Part shown: positions 33,660-45,465 of the stretch, piece after piece
How the letters are laid out: each line of letters begins with the position of its first letter
Numbering within the stretch: the first letter of the stretch is position 1
Source of the DNA: Maratus speciosus
Lineage: Eukaryota > Arthropoda > Arachnida > Araneae > Salticidae
DNA length: 64,000 nt
Direction of reading: 5' to 3'
Assembly: GCA_963932465.1 (NCBI GenBank)
Contig: OZ010790.1
Location: 349,271,087 to 349,335,086 of the forward strand
Position numbers and translations under genes: made by a program
Notes under the pieces: model-generated
Databases searched by the model: none
Told to the model about the DNA's origin: nothing
What the model saw: the letters and a program-made list of their open reading frames with translations, nothing else

Positions 33660-34560
33660 AACTACACTCTAAAAAATAAACTGTAATTCTACAGATGTAA
33701 ATTTACGGAAATCTGTATGCTTACTAAAATTTTATCTGTACACTGTACAAAAAAAGGTATGAATCTACAGAACTAGTTATTGTAAAGCTACAGAAATCTG
33801 TACCTTTACAAAGAATCTACTAAATTTACAGTAATCTTACTAAATTTTTACCTTTAACTCGGGCTGTTACATAAAAAGCTCCAGGCATCCCAGTTTTGTA
33901 AAAAATTCTTTTTAACGTTAAAGATTTTTTTATTTACAGTGCAGATCTGTGTCTGTTAAATGAATTTTTGCTGTTGCCGATATCGTAAAGCTACAGAAAT
34001 CTTTACCTTTACAAAGAATCTTCTAAAGCTACAGTAATCTTACAACAATTTTACCTTGAACCCGGGTTGCTGTTACATAACAAGTTCTATGGATCCCTGT
34101 TTCCCAGAAAAACTTACATTTTTTACAAAATTTAATTTAACAGATGTGTGTCTGTTAAAAGCATTTTTGCTGTTGCCGATATTGTAAAGCTACTGAAATC
34201 TGTACTTTTACAAAGAATCTACTAAAGCTACAGTAATTTTACTAAAATTTTACCTTGAACCCAGGTTGTTGTTACATAAAAAGTTCTAGGTATCACTGTT
34301 TCCCAGAAAAACTTCCATTTTTTATAAAAATTTCATTTAACAGATGTGTGTCTGTTAAATGAATTTTTGCTGTTGCCGATATTGTAAAGCTATAGAAATG
34401 TGTACTTTTACAAAGAATCTACTAAAGTTACAGTAATCTTACTAAAATTTTACCTTGAACCCGGGTTGCTGCTACATAAATGTTCTAGGGATCCCAGTTT
34501 CATAGAAAAACTTTAGGAACTTTAGGGATTTTTTTTACAGTGCAGATGTTTGGCATGTGA
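33660..34560. repeat. Tandem array of about 200-bp units (about 4.3 copies)
   Basis: TGTTGCCGATAT recurs at 33972, 34171 and 34371 (199 and 200 bp), each followed by TAAAGCTACAGAAATCTGTA-like sequence and an ATTTTACCTTGAACCCGGGT block. A more diverged unit precedes the first. Sits between the two copies of the direct duplication at 32800 and 35413. Confidence 0.9.
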
Positions 34561-34801
34561 CTGGCCCTTTACCTTGTCGTAGTTTACTGCTAGGCCTGTG
34601 TCCGCGAAAATCAAGGAAAATTTTTCAAAAAATGCCGATATTCTTCTAGCATCTTTATTTTACAATTAAAAAAAATTACGTGCATTTTGAATATTGTGCA
34701 TACATACTTGTTATGTAATACATTGCATATATACTTCTATATATGGAAAGTATTGTAAACATATGTTTTTCAATATGTATATTTATTGAAATTAATATTA
34801 C

Positions 34802-34828
34802 AAAAAAAAAAAAAAAAAAAAAAAAAAA
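34802..34828. repeat. Poly-A run (27 A)
   Basis: Homopolymer in AT-rich sequence; no retroelement body could be linked to it. Confidence 0.9.
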
Positions 34829-34931
34829 GGAAATTGTAACATAAATTTGTTTAACAGAATTCCATTTCTAGATGATTAAATTTAGAGAATCCAAAATTAT
34901 ATCTCTTTCTCGAACTATTTTTAAGTTATGC

Positions 34932-35011
34932 TTAACCCTTTAGTCGACGCGCTCGATACATTCACAGCCAAATTGCTTATGAAATGAAAACTGCGACGAT
35001 TAAGGGGTTAA
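34932..35011. mobile_element. Tiny TTAA-flanked inverted-repeat element (80 bp)
   Basis: TTAA at 34932-34935 and 35008-35011 flank CCCTTTAGTCGACGC and GCGACGATTAAGGGG, which match as inverted repeats at 12 of 15 positions. Looks like a minimal piggyBac-type MITE. Confidence 0.65.
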
Positions 35012-35412
35012 AAACATATCGAATTGCAATGAGTAAGTAAGCTAGAAAATGAGCTCAAACTCAAATATTATTGAATTCTTATTACTGCTTTCTTAAGTCA
35101 AATACATTTATTTAATCAGTGTTCTGCGTCAACGAAGCGGTAAACCGAGTGATTGTACCCATCAAAGCTAACAAGTTTTACATAGGATACAACGGTCGAC
35201 ATCCAATTACTGAAAAAAAGATGTCATAGTACAAACGGTCAGTACAAAAGGGCATACTTCAAGAATTTATGTATCTCAAAACTAGAAACAACGCTCAAAC
35301 GTTTCTTTTTTAAAATAAAGATATTTACAGTGCATTAAAAAGATTTTACAAATAGAATCGTTTAAGGAATTTTTAAATACGTATTTTATTTCATAAACTT
35401 CATTTTTGATGG

Positions 35413-35820
35413 CTCGCATAGATTTCCATTCAAATTTCATAGATTATAATGTTTTATTTTAGTTAATGTATACGTTTATGATGTCAGTTTCATTTGCTTT
35501 GAATGTCAAATACAGATGTTGTTTTCATTGAAAATGAAAGAACATCAAGTTATGGAAATGGATTTTACTTCCCTTAAAAGAAGTTTTGAAATATCGAAAA
35601 CCATCTAAGCAGACGTTATTGTTCTCCGCTGGTGAATTTTAAATATTTATGTACTAAAAAAACGTTAGTGGATTTATTCATTTTGAAAAGCGCATTTGCA
35701 TGTTGAAAGATGGATGAAATTTTATGCAGTTATAAAATAAATGTCAAATGCACCTGTGTGGTACGAAAATATAAGCTTTTATCGGGTTGTAGTTATAACA
35801 AGAATTTAAATTTAAAAAGT
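35413..35820. repeat. Diverged direct duplication, copy 2
   Basis: Partner of 32800-33240: TTTATGATGTCAGTTTCATT, AAAAAACGTTAGTGGATTTA, AATGTCAAATGCACCTGTG and ATAAGCTTTTATC are in the same order. Confidence 0.75.
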
Positions 35821-36253
35821 TACATTTTCTAATTTAAATAGAGTTCAAGAATAAAGAAGATAAATGTAATATTTAAAGCATGTGATTTTTCTGTGCTAAT
35901 AAATTGAATAAAATATTCAAATAAGAAGGTATGTATATTTTATATGTTTTTAAACGTGTGGACAAAATGTTAATACGATTTTTATAGATTGCTGAGTTTC
36001 TAAAATTGTAATCTCATATAAATAATTTCTGAACTATATTTGTTTTAACCATTATGCATATATATTTTGTTATACATTATGAGACAAGCCTTGTTGAGGA
36101 AATTATACTCGAAATTTGACGATTAGATTTCTTAAATCTCGTATGCAAAATAAATTTTTAATCTCATTTATTGTAATTTTAATATAAATACTAAGTACAC
36201 AAATAATTTTAAATTAAACATTCTAATACATTTTTTGTTTTGTTTATCTTATA

Positions 36254-36817
36254 TACATGGTGATTTAAAATGAATGGGACAAAAGGAAAACATACATGTG
36301 ACTGCTCATATTGTTTTATTTTGGAAATACAAATTTAATATGAAACTATAACTATACAAGTTTCTAAAGACGTTTGTTGTGGGCACCCCCCGTGACGTAT
36401 CAAATGGGTATACCGTAATTCAATTCTTGGCACACTTTTGAAAGCATATCGGTGTTATTAAGCCGAACTTATCACATATCCACTGCTTTAATCACTGTAA
36501 ATCTTGGGGAATTGGGGAACGAACACTTTCCTTTTCGTGTACCCTGAAAGGAAAAAAAATCGCACGTCGTTAAGTCAACGACATCTAATGAAGTTTTTGT
36601 TTATTCTAACACACAGTAAGCTTTCTCTTCCCTGGATGTCACCATTTCTAAAAACAGTGCCGCTATTCACAATATCGATAATAGCAGCCTTTTCACTGTT
36701 GCTAGATAAAACTTGTACAGTTGTACTTCCAGGCTATATTTTTATTTTCTAATTAAATCCATTAAAGCAGTTTAACGTTGCCTGCATTTTGTAACATTCA
36801 TTTTGATTCATCCTGTA
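36254..36817 (-). mobile_element. TIR element with transposase C-terminal remnant
   Basis: TACATGGTGATTTAAAATGA (36254) matches the reverse complement of the right end (TACAGGATGAATCAAAATGA, ending 36817). On the minus strand, about 36580-36480 encodes DLTTCDFF followed, after disturbed sequence, by CSFPNSPRF; the related copy at 37093-37200 is clearer. This is the C-terminal catalytic block of a Tc1/mariner-type transposase. Internally deleted and inactive. Confidence 0.7.
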
Positions 36818-37625
36818 TATGCAAGAAAGTCCATATTTTACGTTTAAACTCTCGAATTCCTTCAGGACTCCGATGAAAGGGTCTGTGTACAGACGTGGAA
36901 AAAAAGTAAACACCCCCTATTAACTCTGCAACAAGTTATCGTAGAATAAAGTTACTGGTACTAAGCGATTGGAAATGAAGTCTATTTTTAAATGACATAT
37001 ATAAAGTTGGCTTTATACTGTAATTCAATTCATGGTACACTTTTGATAGCATATCGGTGTTATAAAGTCGAACACTTCACTTATCCGCTGCTTTAATCAC
37101 TGTAAATCTTGGGGAATTGGGGCACGAACACTTTACTTTTCGCATACCCTGAAATGAAAAAATCGCACGTCGTTAGATCAACGACAGCCAATGAATAGTT
37201 TATTCTAACCCACAGTAAGCTATCCATTTTACCACATTTTCCATTTTCCATTTTTCCACAGTAAGCCATTTTTAATAATAATGGCTGTAGTGACAATATC
37301 GATAATAGCAGCCTTTTCACTGTTGGCATATAAAACTTGTACAGTTGTAATTTCACGTTATATTTTTATTTTCTAATTAAATCCATTATAGCAGTTTAAC
37401 ATTGCCTACCTTGTAACATTCATTTTGATTCACCCTGTATATGTAGGAAAGTCCATATTTTACTTTTAAACTCTCGAATTCCTTCAGGACTGTGATGCAA
37501 GGGTCTAGGTATAGTCGTGGGGAAAAAAATTAAACACTCCCAGTTAACTCTGCAACAAGTTATCGTAGAATAAAGTTATTGTTACTAAGCGATTGGCAAT
37601 AAAGTCTATTTTTAAATGATGTATA
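36415..37625. repeat. Tandem segmental duplication (offset about 605-622 bp)
   Basis: AGCATATCGGTGTTATTAAG (36443) and AGCATATCGGTGTTATAAAG (37048), and CTCTGCAACAAGTTATCGTA in both copies (about 36924 and 37549), show that the 3' part of the transposon plus its flank is present twice in direct order. A third, inverted partial copy lies at 39175-39330. Confidence 0.85.
37090..37210 (-). pseudogene. Transposase C-terminal fragment
   Basis: Minus-strand frame reads AVVDLTTCDFFISGYAKSKV followed by FVPQFPKIY. The DL-x-x-C-D-F-F block with a following GY-x-K and V-P-x-x-P is typical of the third catalytic-aspartate region in arthropod Tc1/mariner-type transposases. The upstream protein is absent or unreadable, so this is only a relic. 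Confidence 0.7.
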
Positions 37626-37802
37626 TAAAATTTTCCTAGGGGGCCATCTACATACCAATACGAATCGAGATTTTGTTATTTTTTCAATAGGAATACACAA
37701 GTATGACACCAAAAACAATTCTGCACCCTTCAATTTGCATATACCCAATTTTTTCATGGAATTTGACCATTATAATATTAAGATGCTACTTGGCGCAGAA
37801 TG

Positions 37803-38016
37803 ATATAAATTTAAAAAGCAACGTTAAAAACGCCAAAATAAGCAAAAATTCCGCAGACTTTAGCAGTTTCCGCAGTAGCGTTTAGCGTACCGTCTTCAAT
37901 GCAAAGAAATCTGATTGATTTCTTTGCACTGAGGACGGTACACTAAACGCTACCGAAACTAGTCTGCGGAATTTTTGCTTATTTTGGCGTTTTTAACGTT
38001 GCTTTTTAAATTTATA
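37803..38016. repeat. Near-perfect hairpin, arms about 100 bp, loop under 10 nt
   Basis: The outermost 55 or so bases of each arm (from TATAAATTTAAAAAGCAACG inward, and CGTTGCTTTTTAAATTTATA at the right) are identical in reverse complement. The inner part differs by an 8-nt indel (CTTTAGCAGTTTCCGCAG against its partner) and a few substitutions, up to a tiny loop near CTGATTG. No target duplication was found. If transcribed on either strand it would give a long double-stranded RNA hairpin. Confidence 0.9.
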
Positions 38017-38208
38017 TTTGTACCATTAGTTTACGATAAATTAATTATTTTAAAATGAGCCTATTTTAGGTGCTGTATCCAATTTGAAGTTCTGGTACTC
38101 GATTGTTGAAATGCTACAGAAAGAATATGTCACTTCTATTAATGTATTATTTCTTGTCAATATGACCATTTCACCCGTTTAATATGTTTCGACGATTATT
38201 AGCATAAG

Positions 38209-38641
38209 TACAAGGTGGCCATAATTAAACTGACAGTTCTCAGAGCGTTCTGTAGCTCGATTTAATTGAGAAAATGACGCCAAATTTTGTAAGAAGATTA
38301 AACAAGAGAGAAATGAAGGAAAAACATAGTTACAAAAGTCACTGCTAGGGGAATATGGGGCGCTGTGTAACGGAAAATAAAGTATTATTGCCGTATTAAA
38401 CTTGAATTAAATCGTTAAATGTGCTAAATAAGAGGTAATTTTATTTCAGTATTGATTCTGCCTTTTAAAATTATCTTTTCTGTTACACAGCGCCACTTAT
38501 TCCCCTAGCGGTGACTTTTGAACTAATTTTTTTTCGCGGAATCTTTCGTCCACCGTCTTGTTTAATCTTCTTACAAAATCTGGCGTCATTCTCTCAATTA
38601 GATCTTCATAACACTCTGAGTTTAATTATGGCCACCTTGTA
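38209..38641. mobile_element. Foldback MITE, TA-flanked, arms about 180 bp
   Basis: TACAAGGTGGCCATAATTAA at the left and TTAATTATGGCCACCTTGTA at the right are perfect inverted ends with TA at both edges. Pairing continues inward through AATTTTGTAAGAAGATTAAA / TTTAATCTTCTTACAAAAT and AGGGGAATATGGGGCGCTGT / ACAGCGCCACTTATTCCCCT. The loop of about 80 bp is non-coding. Consistent with a Tc1/mariner-type MITE. Confidence 0.9.
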
Positions 38642-39174
38642 TTTCAATAAAACGAGTAAAATATATTTTTTTTTCAAATAATGCTTTTCTTGACATCATA
38701 GACAGCTCTTTAAACCATCATTTTAATGTTTTTTAGTCATAATTAGAAAACTACTTAAAAGAAATTTTTTCATTGAGAATTCGCATAAAGCAGGAGATAA
38801 TAAATATAAAACTATCAAAAAAAGTGTAGATTGCAATTCATATTTTTTTCTAATATTAGTTTCATAATTCATAATTCATATTATAATTTTTTTTTTAAAT
38901 TACATATTCAATGTATTTATATTTGGCTTTTCTTGTATTATAACCATCCACAAAATTGTCACATTAGGAATATAATTTCAGGAGATATTAAAAAAAATAT
39001 GAAAATGTAATTTAACATTAGAAACTCTGAATTTTGAACGTTTCTAATTCAAAAACGTATCATTCAAATGACTAAAAATTTCGGTTCTAGGCATAGTTTG
39101 AGCCAGAGATTTAAAATATATTGTCAAAATTAGGTGTTTTCATTAAAAAAAAAAAACAAAGTTTGGTGTGGTTT

Positions 39175-39330
39175 GGATTTGTAGATGACCCACTAAGCAA
39201 GTTTTATATACATCATTTAAAAGTGAACTTTATTTTCAATCCATTGGTACCAGTAACTTTCTTCTATTATAATTAGTTGCAGAGTTAGTAGGCGGTGTTT
39301 ACTTTTTTTCCACAACTGTGCCTATACCAT
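39175..39330 (-). repeat. Inverted partial copy of the 36.9/37.5-kb duplication
   Basis: TATATACATCATTTAAAAGT and TACCAGTAACTTTCTTCTAT, then AGTTGCAGAGTTAG and ACTTTTTTTCCACAACTGTG, are the reverse complement of the segment at about 36890-37005 and 37495-37625. Confidence 0.8.
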
Positions 39331-39655
39331 TATCAGACACTGCATGATAAGCAACATCGCATGAGAACTGAAGTACAAATCATTGATTAGAAAACTATTG
39401 AAATGAGTTTCGATGAAGTCGACGTGTGAAGAAAAACAAAGAGAGTTCATTTGTTGCTTAAAATTTTCTACTTAATTTAACCATTGCCATTTAAATTTAG
39501 ACATTACATAGACGTCGAATTATATTTATTATTTTCAAATTAAGTTTATTTTAAACGGAAATTATGAAAAAAAAATGTAAAATACATGTGTATAATAATA
39601 AATACAGTAATTCGCTGTTTGTTTTTTTTACTTGTAACTTATATATATATGTAAG
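39331..39655. other. AT-rich DNA, no feature seen
   Basis: No gene or repeat pair found. Confidence 0.4.
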
Positions 39656-39659
39656 ATAA

Positions 39660-40940
39660 AAATATTAGAATCATGAAAATTTTTGACTACCTATTTTGGT
39701 GGATTTATATATTTTGGGATGTTTGAGCACGATTTGACAATTTTTGAAAATGTTTGTGGGTGATCTGTCTGACACAAAATTTGTGAAGGCTCTATCTCAA
39801 GAACTGATGCACGAAATTTAATCAAACTCCAGATTCAGTTAGACATTGGCATAAATTGTTACTAACTAGATTTCTATGTATATCACCCAACAAGTGGCGC
39901 TCTATTTTTCAAGATTTCTAATGTTAGCTATATCTCAAGATCTAATGCACAAAATTTCTATATGGGGTCGCAGGACTCTCAAAATTGGAAAAAATGAAAT
40001 ATAAAGGAGCATTTTCAACTTTTAATATCTTAAAATGTATTTGATATTGAGAAATAATTTTAAATGGGAATTGAAAGATACAAGTATGTTCTTTCATTTC
40101 AAATATCTGAAAAATTGCATTATGCAGAATTAGCATTTACAGGGGGCTCTAAACTGTCAGACATTTGACTAGCAGAAAATCGGCATAACAGCTTATGCGC
40201 ACGATTACAAAATAAATTTTGCAGCTAGAATGAAAATTTTGGTGCCTACTTATACCTCAGATTATAATAATTATACTGAACTTAAATAAATTTGTATTTA
40301 AAGCATTTTAATATTTTTAATACAAAGTTGTATTTAGCTAATGAAAAATTTAGAAAATTTCAACAATATAAACTTAAAAAAAATGTTTTCTTTTTACAAT
40401 AAAAAAGAAATTTTAGGTTCAGTTTATACAGACTAACATGAAACATATGTTTTGAAAATTTCATGAAAAAATATTCAAAGTTTTTTGAGATATCGTGCGC
40501 GTTATGCCCAAAAGTGTCATTTGAAGAAAAATGACTTCAAAGTTTTGGAAACACCGCTTCAGCTATTGGGCGAGTATAATTCTAAATGCCATAACTTTTG
40601 TTCTAATGGGAATTTCAAGATAACAATTATTTCAAAATGTTCAGAAAATATAGAAGTTTAACATCTAAAAAATTAAAATTTCGAAAATTTTAGAGCTTTA
40701 AGAGTCCTGAGACCCCTTAAAATTCCTGTTTTGTAAGTGACTATATATTTATTAGGTTTGAATGTATACCGCCTAACAGGTAGGGCTGCTGTGTTCTGTT
40801 TTTCACTTTTTCCGTAATAGTTATATAGCATGATCGCATGCACAGAAAATCATCAAACTGCATATTCTGTTAGACATTTACGTAAATAGGCGCTGATACA
40901 TTTTGGGACAACACTCTACTATACTCTGCTTGTGAAATGG
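39660..40940. repeat. Decayed member of the 145-bp-array element family
   Basis: TCTGACACAAAATTTGTG, CTATCTCAAGAACTGATGCA and ATATCACCCAACAAGTGGCG (39770-39900), a second unit from about 39926, and a worn unit near 40750-40910 (TATACCGCCTAACAGGTAGG) match the units at 60650-61440. The start ATCATGAAAATTTTTGAC resembles the head of the 60.48-kb copy. The middle (40140-40740) is unrelated or too diverged to align by eye. Confidence 0.6.
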
Positions 40941-43900
40941 TGAAAGGATTCTTAATAAGGTCCACAATCGACTCATCGAAAATTTTGCGAGCGTGTGTTT
41001 CAGTTTGCAAATTGTATTCTTGCAACTTTCATACATTTTAAAAATGATTTTTGGCAGAATTGCTCAATTTTTACGTGAACTGTTGGCTGCGAACTCAAAT
41101 ACGAAATATTAGCCCTATGTATAAACAATAAAGACTTAATTTATTTTCTATTGTAGAAAAAGACTTAAAATTTTATATTTGAGCTTGATAAAAAATGTAT
41201 ATGATGATTTAGTTTAAAAAAAATTAACCAACAAGGAGCCTGTTGGGCTGTTCTTCTTTTAGGTCACAGATTATTCGGTGTTTAATTTTAAGAAATTTCT
41301 TTTTTATCCACAATCGTTGACGTTATTGTACATTAATATATTAGGATAGTAGAGAAGAAATTTTTGTGTTGACCACCTCATAGTAGTTTATTTTGGAAAT
41401 GACTAGAAGTAATGAAGTAATTTACATTTTACAAAAAGGTACGCAAAAATTTAGGAGAGTAATTGCAGGACTGCTTTGACTATTAAATGTTTGAATTATA
41501 TTAATTATATTTACCGTTTGTTATTAGCTCCATTTCAGACGTAAGATTCTATTCAAATTACTTTTTAAATTTTCATGCATTTTGATTAAATCTTTTGATA
41601 TGAGGATTAAACGGTTGGACAGTGCAAAAGTTTAACTTTGTTTTTATATATGTATTTTTCTTTTTTGCTTTCAGGGATTGGAAAATGTTACGCGCCAATA
41701 TATACTGTCCAATAAATGCCTAGATATTTATATGCTGCCGTATATAATAAACAAAAATAGTCGTTTTCTACCAGTTAATGATGATTATATTAATATCTAA
41801 AATCAGATACTTTATAAATATCCCTTGTAAATGGGAATATGCATTATATTATCTTTTGTTTCAAATTTACTTTTTAGGTTCACGAATTCTTAGTTATATT
41901 TGCAAAAGAGGAACCGTACGAAGACAAAATTAATTTCTCTTAAAAGCACGTAAAATATTTCTGTAAAGAATAAATAAATTTATTTTTTAAATTATATTTT
42001 ATATTTAAATTTAAAGCTATGGACAAGTGAAAAATCATTTTTAGATTACTTTTTACATGTAGGGGAGAAGCTTTCTTATTTTTATTCTTTATTTTGCAAG
42101 CACTATTATTAAATAGTAAATTTTTAATATTTTTCCTTTGTAGATATTCTGGAAATCTGTATTAGAGGATTAGTTGTGCTCTTCGGATAATACTTTTTTC
42201 TGTCTTTTCTTTCTTAGTAAAATTTAATAAAATAATCTCTTTATTTATCATTATTACTTTAACTCGGTAAAGCTGTTAAACTAATTGTAACTTTTTTATA
42301 TATTAAATGTATGGAAATGTAAACAGTCTTTTTTGTTGAAGGATATTTGTAATTTTTCTGGATTTGCTTCGTCCGGTTAAGTTGGATAATGAACACCGTA
42401 TTTTTTTTTTTAATCTTTAAACGCAATTTTACTTTATACCATATTTTTATCTTTCATTCTAATTTTAAACTTAATTGTCTTTTTACTTTAATCCTAGGAT
42501 TACCCTATTATAAATTTTCAGCCTTTTCTTATTTTTATTTATTTTTTTATATTTCTTTCTTATACTGTAGTACATTATGCGCTACGACTAAACTTAAATT
42601 TCATGGCTCCTCTATGATGTGTTATACACATACTCATACACAGGGAGTGGAGTAGCAATGCTGCTGTGTATCCCATTGAACATTTCTCCTGTTCACCTGT
42701 GCTGTTCAGGAAATCTACCACAAAGAATTTCGGTTTAAAATAGTGATAGCAAAAGTTGCAAATCGGTGCAATGTCGCCAAAGATCAAGTCATTATTATTG
42801 TGTAGCGTAAACAAAAACGTAAGTAGCTGACATTGCGATGATATTTTTCGAATGATCCTTTTTATTGCATGGTGGAAGGTTTTAACATTAGTTCATTTAA
42901 TTTTCTTAAATATTCAATTGATACATTTACGTGTAGAATGATATGTGTGTATTTGCGCGTACGTTAACATGTCCTGGTATTTATGATATTATACGGATGT
43001 TCAATATTGAAATACATGGACATGTAACACGATGAAGGTACTTTCAGAACTGCGTACATTTAGTAGAAATATAACACATAAATTATGTGGAAATTATTCC
43101 ACTAAATAATTAATGTATAACTTCAGAATGGCATAGTTCTTTTGAGCTCTACTTCTGCGCTAGTAATATAAATAATTGACAGTAATGGAAGATAGAATGA
43201 ATTGAATAATTCTCTAACAATTGTATAAGTGAAAATAACATAAAAATTGCCAAAGTTTCATTTATGTGTAATAACAACGTATGAGAAAGTTAACCTGATT
43301 AAACAGATACAAATATGCAGCTTTAATTTTCTTTGAGAGAAACTTTTGCTCGCAAGGGCTTTCTCGTACATAATATGTAGAACCAGGGAATAAAAGAGAA
43401 AAGACCAGCCGAATATCCAGCAATGTATCGCAAAAGGCAATAAATTTGTAAATGATTTTATCATGTAGCCAAACCAAGTAGATTCCTCTTGCCAATATAG
43501 CTTAAATGCATTGCTACCTTTGAGCTATTAACTGCACCCAATTTTCATAGGCGCCTCATATTGTATGTGTTCCATACAAGTATTCCAAAGAAAAAATATA
43601 TATTTGAAGATTGCGGTACTTTTTATATAGAAATAAGTTTAGATCATAATTAATAAATTTTTAATCTGAATTTATAAATATTTTTCACAAAAAAAAAAAA
43701 AAAGGTTTTTAAATACAAAAAAAAAAAAAAAAGAAAAAAAAAAAAACAAGAAAAAACCCTGAAATATGTTTAGATCTATTCATTGTTTCTCTTAAAAGGA
43801 CAAAAAAAAGAAAAATTTATTTGGATAATTATTTGGGAAATTTTATTTTAAATTAAAATTTGTCACGTGGATTTCATATTAACAACCTCAAACTTAGACC

Positions 43901-45465
43901 TCTAGAAATATGAAAAACTATACCGTTTTTTGGAGTTCCTTAATCCAGTGATATTGCATATGGTGTACTATGTGGGTTCATAGTATCCGAATGACAGCTT
44001 ATCCTACCAAACCGTGTCGCCCGTTTCACTTTTTTTTTACATGCATATATGATTTGTCTTATTTAACGTCTCATTTAATGGCATATTAAATAAGGCGAAT
44101 ATTATTATTTCAAAATCGTGGTAACAATCGATCAATTATAATGAAAAAATAAATAAATATCGATCAAATGCGTTAAAGACATACCTACAACCCTTTTTTT
44201 AAATCTTCTAAAACCAGAGTTAGGAAACAACCACGTAGATACAAGAAACATTTCATTTTGTAATTTTTTTTAAGTTCAAATTACATTTAATTATATTGAA
44301 ATAAACTGGAAGGTTGACGTGCATTACCACAACTTTAAAATTCTATGAACAACTATAGCATTCCAAGTACTCTTAAGTTTAAAAAATTTCGATTATGAAC
44401 GTGTTATGTACAGTAATACACAATGTTTTAATAAAATTAATGATGTAATGAGTTATCATTTTCTTATTTTTTCTTTAATAACTTTCAAAGTTTAAAGTGT
44501 TTAATGTATTATTGTTGAATGATTTATTACTTAATTTAAACGCAGTAATAAAAATTAAAAAAAAAACATAACAGTTAATTTAACAACATTAAGATGAACT
44601 GACATAGAAATACTGCATTATCACATTTAAGTGCTTCGGGCATCTCATTTATAATTATTGTAAACATGACAAAAATGACTTAAATATCACAATGATATAT
44701 TTTTGCTTAGATTACAGATGGTAATTCAGTTTCTTGAAAATAAATTAGTTTTGATTTAGAAGCATAATAATCAATGCTTTGTTTATTAGATTTGGCATTT
44801 TATATTTAATAAAATTTTTAGAAGCTTAAAATAGGAGAATCCAAAGTTTCTCCTTTTGACGTTTTTGAGCTATGCTTAAAACATTACGTGCAATGCAGTT
44901 TGTTTAAACTATTAAAAACGACTTTATCATAAGAATTTCATCTGTATAATTAATAAATACATCGAAGAATGACTATCTATTTGGTAAAACAAATTAAATT
45001 TTTCCAAAAAAATCACATATGATGTCAAAATTGGGTACGATAACAGACGCAACTACGATAATAGTTGCAGGTAATAGCTATAGTTATAGGTTTCATACGT
45101 TCTAGGATAAACGTTAAAATAACTGCATGTAGTGAAAAAGGAATTATTTCATAAAATAATAATAGATTTATTTAGCAATTTAAACTCATAATTACATTTA
45201 AATTTTATTCCAAAAATTAGTGATGTTATGCATGAAAATTTAAAGGAAGTTTTGTGGAAATTAGTGTATAATAAAAACTATAAAAATTGTCATTACATGT
45301 GGCAGAAACAATTCTTCATCTAATAAATGGTAGACACGAAAACTTTTAAACAAAATTTCGTAAGATGTTTTCAAAATATTAAACGAAGAAAAACTCACTG
45401 TGCAAAGAACAACAAAGAAACGCACTGCAAAGAAAATAGAAATTCTATCAGAATTATTAACATTG
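40941..45465. other. AT-rich DNA with poly-A tracts; no gene supported
   Basis: About 4.5 kb without a credible gene. Poly-A tracts lie at about 43689-43746. A minus-strand frame near 42814-42575 (LNSTGEQEKCSMGYTAALLL) is protein-like in composition but I cannot assign it, and it ends without any recognised motif. Confidence 0.45.

Noticed and set aside
34802..34828. Poly-A as the tail of a LINE or processed pseudogene
   Set aside because: No RT, SINE or mRNA-like body is recognisable on either side.
42575..42814. Minus-strand frame with protein-like composition
   Set aside because: No motif I can place and no second copy in the window; kept only as a remark in the gap entry.
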